64,000 nt of DNA from CAYQNU01 sp964419055 (GTDB taxonomy: Bacteria; Bacteroidota; Bacteroidia; Flavobacteriales_D; Parvicellaceae): positions 120,119 through 184,118 of the forward strand of contig CAYQNU010000007.1 in assembly GCA_964419055.1 (NCBI GenBank). Reading direction: 5' to 3'. Position 1 is the first letter of the stretch. Every line of letters begins with the position of its first letter. Shown in pieces: positions 61,056-64,000 of this stretch. The notes under the pieces were generated by a model, which saw nothing but the letters and a program-made list of their open reading frames with translations, was not told where the DNA came from and made no database searches. The position numbers and the translations under genes are program-made.

Positions 61056-61709
61056 ATGTTTGCTCATATGAAGGTTTCATCATTCTTAACATATTGTTTG
61101 CTGTTGCATTGCGCAATTGCATTTGGTCAAAGTACACCAAGTGAAAAATCATTACCACCTTCAGGTATATTTTCTCTCGGGGCGCGAAGTACTATTGGGT
61201 TCTTTAATTCACACGGAGCTAACAGTGTAGGTGCAGGGGGGCAGTTTAGAATTCAACTCTCAAATAGAGTAAATACCGAATGGTATGCAGATTATATTAC
61301 TTCTGATTTGGATAATAAAGTAGGTAGAACGGATTATCATATTGGGTGGTCAGTGTTTTTTTATTATCTCCAAAAGGATCACTTTAAACTACCGCGTTTT
61401 CAGCCTTTTGTAGAAGCAGGTCATTGTTTTGATTATACTGAAGTCCGTATACTTCAAACTCAAGAATCTTTGAGTAGATGGAGCAGTGCTGTTCAAATGG
61501 GTACTGGAACTCATATAAACTTAACTCCACGTTTTGATGTTACCATTAAAATGCAATATATGCTTCATTTAGGGTGTGATATCCATGCACACGAGCATCA
61601 TGGAATTTATGAAATAGAGGAACATAAAGGATTTGAACGAGAGGGACATTTGCTCACAACTATGAGCGTTAACTATAAAATTGGTAACTTATGGAAATCA
61701 AAAAAATAG
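61056..61709 (+). CDS. Outer-membrane-type protein of unknown function, first of a pair
   Basis: A 217-residue exported protein. An ATG at 61068 would start the signal peptide more cleanly (MKVSSFLTYCLLLHCAIAFG) and is a fair alternative start. The mature part has alternating strands with Gly and aromatic residues ('FSLGARSTIGFFNSHGANS', 'TEWYADYITSD', 'YHIGWSVFFYYLQ') like a small beta-barrel, and a His-rich loop ('DIHAHEHHGIYEIEEH') that could bind metal. Its end overlaps the next gene by 19 bp, so the two are translationally coupled. Confidence 0.7.
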   Translation: MFAHMKVSSFLTYCLLLHCAIAFGQSTPSEKSLPPSGIFSLGARSTIGFFNSHGANSVGAGGQFRIQLSNRVNTEWYADYITSDLDNKVGRTDYHIGWSVFFYYLQKDHFKLPRFQPFVEAGHCFDYTEVRILQTQESLSRWSSAVQMGTGTHINLTPRFDVTIKMQYMLHLGCDIHAHEHHGIYEIEEHKGFEREGHLLTTMSVNYKIGNLWKSKK

Positions 61710-62323
61710 TAATAGGATGGGCTGTTATTTTAATTGGATTGGGAACTTCGTTTGCTCAATCAAATAAAATAGATCGACATCATTTAATCTCCGCAAGCGC
61801 AACATTTAGCCCAGCATTTTTTTTGTCGGGTGGAGGATCATCTAATTATTTGCATGGTTTTGTAGAATACTATCCTCAATCAAATGTTTCTTTAAAAGGT
61901 GAAGCTTATTTGTTTTTGAGACCCCCTGCAGAAAAGGGACATCCACTAAGGCAAAATACGGGAATTGTTTTTGGAGGCTTATATCATCTCAATAAAAATG
62001 GAGCTTTTGATCCTTATATAGGTTTCCAGCCTGGGGTTAGTTTCGTTTCGTATTACCCAGATTTAAATGGCCAAATCCAATACTTTGGGTTAGTAAAAAA
62101 TGAAATTGTTCCAGTTGTTACGGTTTCAATGGGTGCCAATTATTATGTAAGTAGGTATTTTAATTTTTTTGGTTCTGTTAGATTTGTTAGAGCACAAGGC
62201 GCCCAATCCGATTCCTATTTTACCGATTTAAGTGAAATTCGCTTTTCTTTTGGCCTAGGTTTCAACTTTGCTCAAGATAGCGGATGTGACACATGTCCAA
62301 GTTTTGGTAAAAAGAAAAAGTGA
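61691..62323 (+). CDS. Outer-membrane-type protein of unknown function, second of a pair
   Basis: A 210-residue exported protein. The signal peptide (MEIKKIVIGWAVILIGLGTSFAQ) is followed by strands typical of an outer-membrane beta-barrel ('YLHGFVEYYPQSNVSLKGEA', 'FGGLYHLNKNGAFDPYIGFQ', 'VSMGANYYVSRYFNFFGSVR', 'IRFSFGLGFNF'). It ends with a Cys pair and a Lys-rich tail ('DSGCDTCPSFGKKKK'), unusual for a barrel that should end in an aromatic residue. The 19-bp overlap with the gene before it suggests the two work together. Confidence 0.7.
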   Translation: MEIKKIVIGWAVILIGLGTSFAQSNKIDRHHLISASATFSPAFFLSGGGSSNYLHGFVEYYPQSNVSLKGEAYLFLRPPAEKGHPLRQNTGIVFGGLYHLNKNGAFDPYIGFQPGVSFVSYYPDLNGQIQYFGLVKNEIVPVVTVSMGANYYVSRYFNFFGSVRFVRAQGAQSDSYFTDLSEIRFSFGLGFNFAQDSGCDTCPSFGKKKK

Positions 62324-62342
62324 TTAGTATCTGAATATCCAT

Positions 62343-62350
62343 TACTTTTG
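62343..62350 (+). promoter_or_regulatory. -7 box just before the 62356 gene
   Basis: TACTTTTG matches TAnnTTTG exactly and ends 5 bp before the GTG start at 62356, so a leaderless mRNA is predicted. Confidence 0.55.
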
Positions 62351-62355
62351 CATCT

Positions 62356-63012
62356 GTGAATACTGCCAACGAACATATCGACAAAAAATCCTATTTCAAA
62401 GATGAATACCTTTTATTTCTTCTTAGAAATGGTGAGCCACCCATTACCGTTTATAAGTTTTGTGAAGATTTAGGCCAATCGGAAAAAGAATTTTACAATT
62501 ATTTCTCATCCTTTGCAGCTATCGAAAAAGATATATGGAAATCGTATTTTTCGGATGTTAAGGAAACGTTAGAAAATGATGAGAATTATGCCGATTATAC
62601 TGCATATGAAAAGTGGTTGTCATTTTTATACACTACCATCGAGCTGTTTAAGCAAAATAGAAGTTTTGTGGTGTTAAAATGTCAAAATTTAGAAATTAAG
62701 CAAATTCGTCCTGCGCACCTAGAGTCATTTAGAAAAGAGTTCAATATTCTTACTACAGAAATTATAAATTCTGGGCTTTCAACAGAAGAGATTGCCACGA
62801 GGCCTGTAATTACTTCAAAATACAATGAGGTGTTGTGGGTGCAATTTTTATACGTTTTGCGGGTTTGGATTAAAGACGAATCGGAAGATTTTCAAGTAAC
62901 CGATGCAGCAATAGAAAAAACATCTGTATTTTTGTTTGAATTGATGAAGCGCGGCCCTATTGATATGTTGATAGATTTTGTGAAATTTGCCTATCAGAAT
63001 AAGGCGTATTAG
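62356..63012 (+). CDS. TetR-like regulator, probable leaderless mRNA
   Basis: A 218-residue protein starting at a GTG; no nearby in-frame ATG exists. Residues ~15-60 form a TetR-type helix-turn-helix ('GEPPITVYKFCEDLGQSEKE', 'FYNYFSSFAAIEKDIW'), and the rest is a helical C-terminal domain. This group of TetR-like proteins with a 'VYKFCEDL' HTH recurs in Flavobacteriales; the regulated genes are not known. A perfect -7 box ends 5 bp before the start codon. The gene is convergent with msrA. Confidence 0.7.
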   Translation: MNTANEHIDKKSYFKDEYLLFLLRNGEPPITVYKFCEDLGQSEKEFYNYFSSFAAIEKDIWKSYFSDVKETLENDENYADYTAYEKWLSFLYTTIELFKQNRSFVVLKCQNLEIKQIRPAHLESFRKEFNILTTEIINSGLSTEEIATRPVITSKYNEVLWVQFLYVLRVWIKDESEDFQVTDAAIEKTSVFLFELMKRGPIDMLIDFVKFAYQNKAY

Positions 63013-63122
63013 GTTGAAGTATAAAGTAAAGAAAAGACTAGCAGACTCAAGAATTTAAGACGAAAGACGAGAATCTTTATTTCTCCATTATTTCTCAAAC
63101 ATCAGCCATTACCCCTCAACCC
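63013..63122. repeat. Intergenic word-repeat spacer H
   Basis: The spacer between the TetR-like gene and msrA has AAAAGACTAGCAGACTCAAG and TTAAGACGAAAGACGAGAAT words, the reverse-strand form of the AGTCTT words seen in the array spacers. Confidence 0.45.
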
Positions 63123-63127
63123 TTATT

Positions 63128-63793
63128 TTATTTCATTTTATCAGCAAAAACCTTTTTAAATTTCTCAACTTTTGGTCCTACCACAAATTTACAATACTGT
63201 TCTTCGGGATGCAATTCATAATAGTTATTATGATAATCTTCAGCTGGGTAAAATTTATCTAAGGCAGTTATTTCAGTAACTACAGGGTTGATATAAGCTC
63301 CCGAATTGTTCAATTCTGCTTTGTAATATTCTGCTTTAGTTTTTTGTTCATCATTGTGGTAATATATTACCGATCGGTATTGAGTACCGATATCATTACC
63401 TTGACCATTAAGTTGGGTTGGATCGTGTACTTTCCAAAACATTTCAAGCAATTCATCATACTTTAGTATAGTATTATCATAAACAATTTGCGCAACCTCA
63501 GCGTGGCCTGTCAAACCTGAGCAAACTTCTTTGTAGGTAGGATTTTTTACGTGTCCTCCTGCATATCCCGATTGCACCGAGATTACACCATTGACCATTA
63601 AAAAGGAAGCTTCAACACACCAAAAACAGCCGGCACCAAAGGTGGCAGTGTCTAAATTAGTTTTATCAATTGTATCGTTTGTTGTAGACATAGAAGTAGA
63701 TGTATTAGATTTTGAATCAAAGGTATTCTTTTGTACTTGATTAAATGAACACCCAAATAAAAAAAATACGAAAAGTAGATTAAGTTGTTTCAT
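63128..63793 (-). CDS. msrA: Peptide-methionine (S)-S-oxide reductase, lipoprotein form
   Basis: A 221-residue MsrA that reduces methionine sulfoxide in proteins. A lipoprotein signal (MKQLNLLFVFFLFGC, Cys15) puts it in the cell envelope. A ~30-residue Ser/Thr linker precedes the enzyme. The catalytic motif 'FGAGCFWCVEASF' has Cys56 as nucleophile, with Cys59 in the GCFWC pattern. 'GHAEVAQIVYD', 'HDPTQLNGQGNDIGTQYRSV' and 'EDYHNNYYELHPEEQYC' complete the family. No msrB domain is fused. It would repair oxidised envelope proteins. Confidence 0.95.
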   Translation of the reverse strand: MKQLNLLFVFFLFGCSFNQVQKNTFDSKSNTSTSMSTTNDTIDKTNLDTATFGAGCFWCVEASFLMVNGVISVQSGYAGGHVKNPTYKEVCSGLTGHAEVAQIVYDNTILKYDELLEMFWKVHDPTQLNGQGNDIGTQYRSVIYYHNDEQKTKAEYYKAELNNSGAYINPVVTEITALDKFYPAEDYHNNYYELHPEEQYCKFVVGPKVEKFKKVFADKMK

Positions 63794-63896
63794 ATATAAA
63801 GAACATTAAAATTTGAAAAATGTTTTGTAATAGCATCAAATTTAATCATTTAGTATGATTTATAAAGGGAAAGTTATTTTTTTTGAATCAAACTAT

Positions 63897-63925
63897 TTGC
63901 ATAATATAAAAATGTATTATCTTTG
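63897..63925 (+). promoter_or_regulatory. Full Bacteroidota promoter of tRNA-Gln
   Basis: TTG at 63897-63899 and TATCTTTG (TAnnTTTG) at 63918-63925 are 18 bp apart, the standard spacing. The tRNA begins 9 bp after the -7 box. Confidence 0.75.
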
Positions 63926-63934
63926 CGCTCCCAA

Positions 63935-64000
63935 TGACTCATGGTGTAACTGGCAACACGTCTGGTTTTGGTCCAGAAGAGTCTAGGTTCGAGCCCTAGT
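63935..64000 (+). tRNA. tRNA-Gln (anticodon UUG), 3' end outside window
   Basis: The sequence has the first acceptor strand, the D arm (GTGTAACTGGCAACAC), an anticodon stem TCTGG/CCAGA around the loop TTTTGGT with anticodon TTG, and a T arm with GGTTCGAGCC. The second acceptor strand and the CCA end are past the right edge. It reads CAA codons for Gln. Confidence 0.9.

Overview
The window looks like chromosomal DNA from a Bacteroidota bacterium, most likely of the order Flavobacteriales. The evidence is low G+C, A-rich leaders with no clear Shine-Dalgarno sequence, many -7 boxes matching TAnnTTTG, five intact proteins ending in type IX secretion (T9SS) C-terminal sorting domains, a long Bacteroidota-type PurF, a bat/moxR operon, and several sensors with two-component propeller repeats. 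A family-level name (for example Crocinitomicaceae) would be a guess. No phage, integrase, transposase, CRISPR array or rRNA was seen. One tRNA gene is cut by the right edge.

Layout. 1-16.3 kb is mostly housekeeping and small regulation: a 5'-truncated acetyltransferase, a TetR regulator with an alpha/beta hydrolase, an outer-membrane-type protein plus lipoprotein, an aldehyde dehydrogenase, peptidase T, a ParE-type toxin-antitoxin pair, ClpP, a VAT-1-like oxidoreductase, PurF, an AraC regulator, a methyltransferase-like protein, a TPR histidine kinase and GalE. 16.3-20.7 kb holds a beta-barrel protein and a LytTR-type two-component system whose sensor has an extracellular propeller. 21-32.6 kb is the most distinctive part. 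It is an array of four secreted beta-propeller proteins, two of which share a propeller type (delta-60, Ycf48-like, SBBP-like, Ycf48-like), each with seven repeats and a T9SS sorting domain, followed by two decayed relatives. Three of the sorting domains and one remnant are nearly identical and are followed by near-identical terminators. 32.7-43.6 kb has a glycosyltransferase, a bestrophin, two histidine kinases and the moxR-DUF58-batD-like-batA-batB-batC operon. 43.7-55.5 kb has a YwqK-like lipoprotein, a PolB-type exonuclease, an ECF sigma factor with a membrane-anchored neighbour, a GldM-C-like protein, a secreted esterase and a 1326-residue secreted double-propeller protein. 55.7-64 kb has a propeller-sensor SpoIIE phosphatase, a Lon-N-like protein, a threonine dehydratase-like enzyme, two barrel proteins, a TetR-like regulator, MsrA and tRNA-Gln.

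How the parts may work together. The three transcription units of the propeller array share a 60-bp promoter-upstream block. It contains two 11-bp direct repeats with a 21-bp period, always ending 32 bp before the -7 box, and none of the promoters has a clear -33 element. A 21-bp period is the usual spacing for LytTR-family response regulators, and a LytTR regulator with its propeller sensor is encoded just upstream, divergent from the array. I propose that this two-component system activates the array. This is inference from sequence; the operator match to published LytTR sites is only partial.
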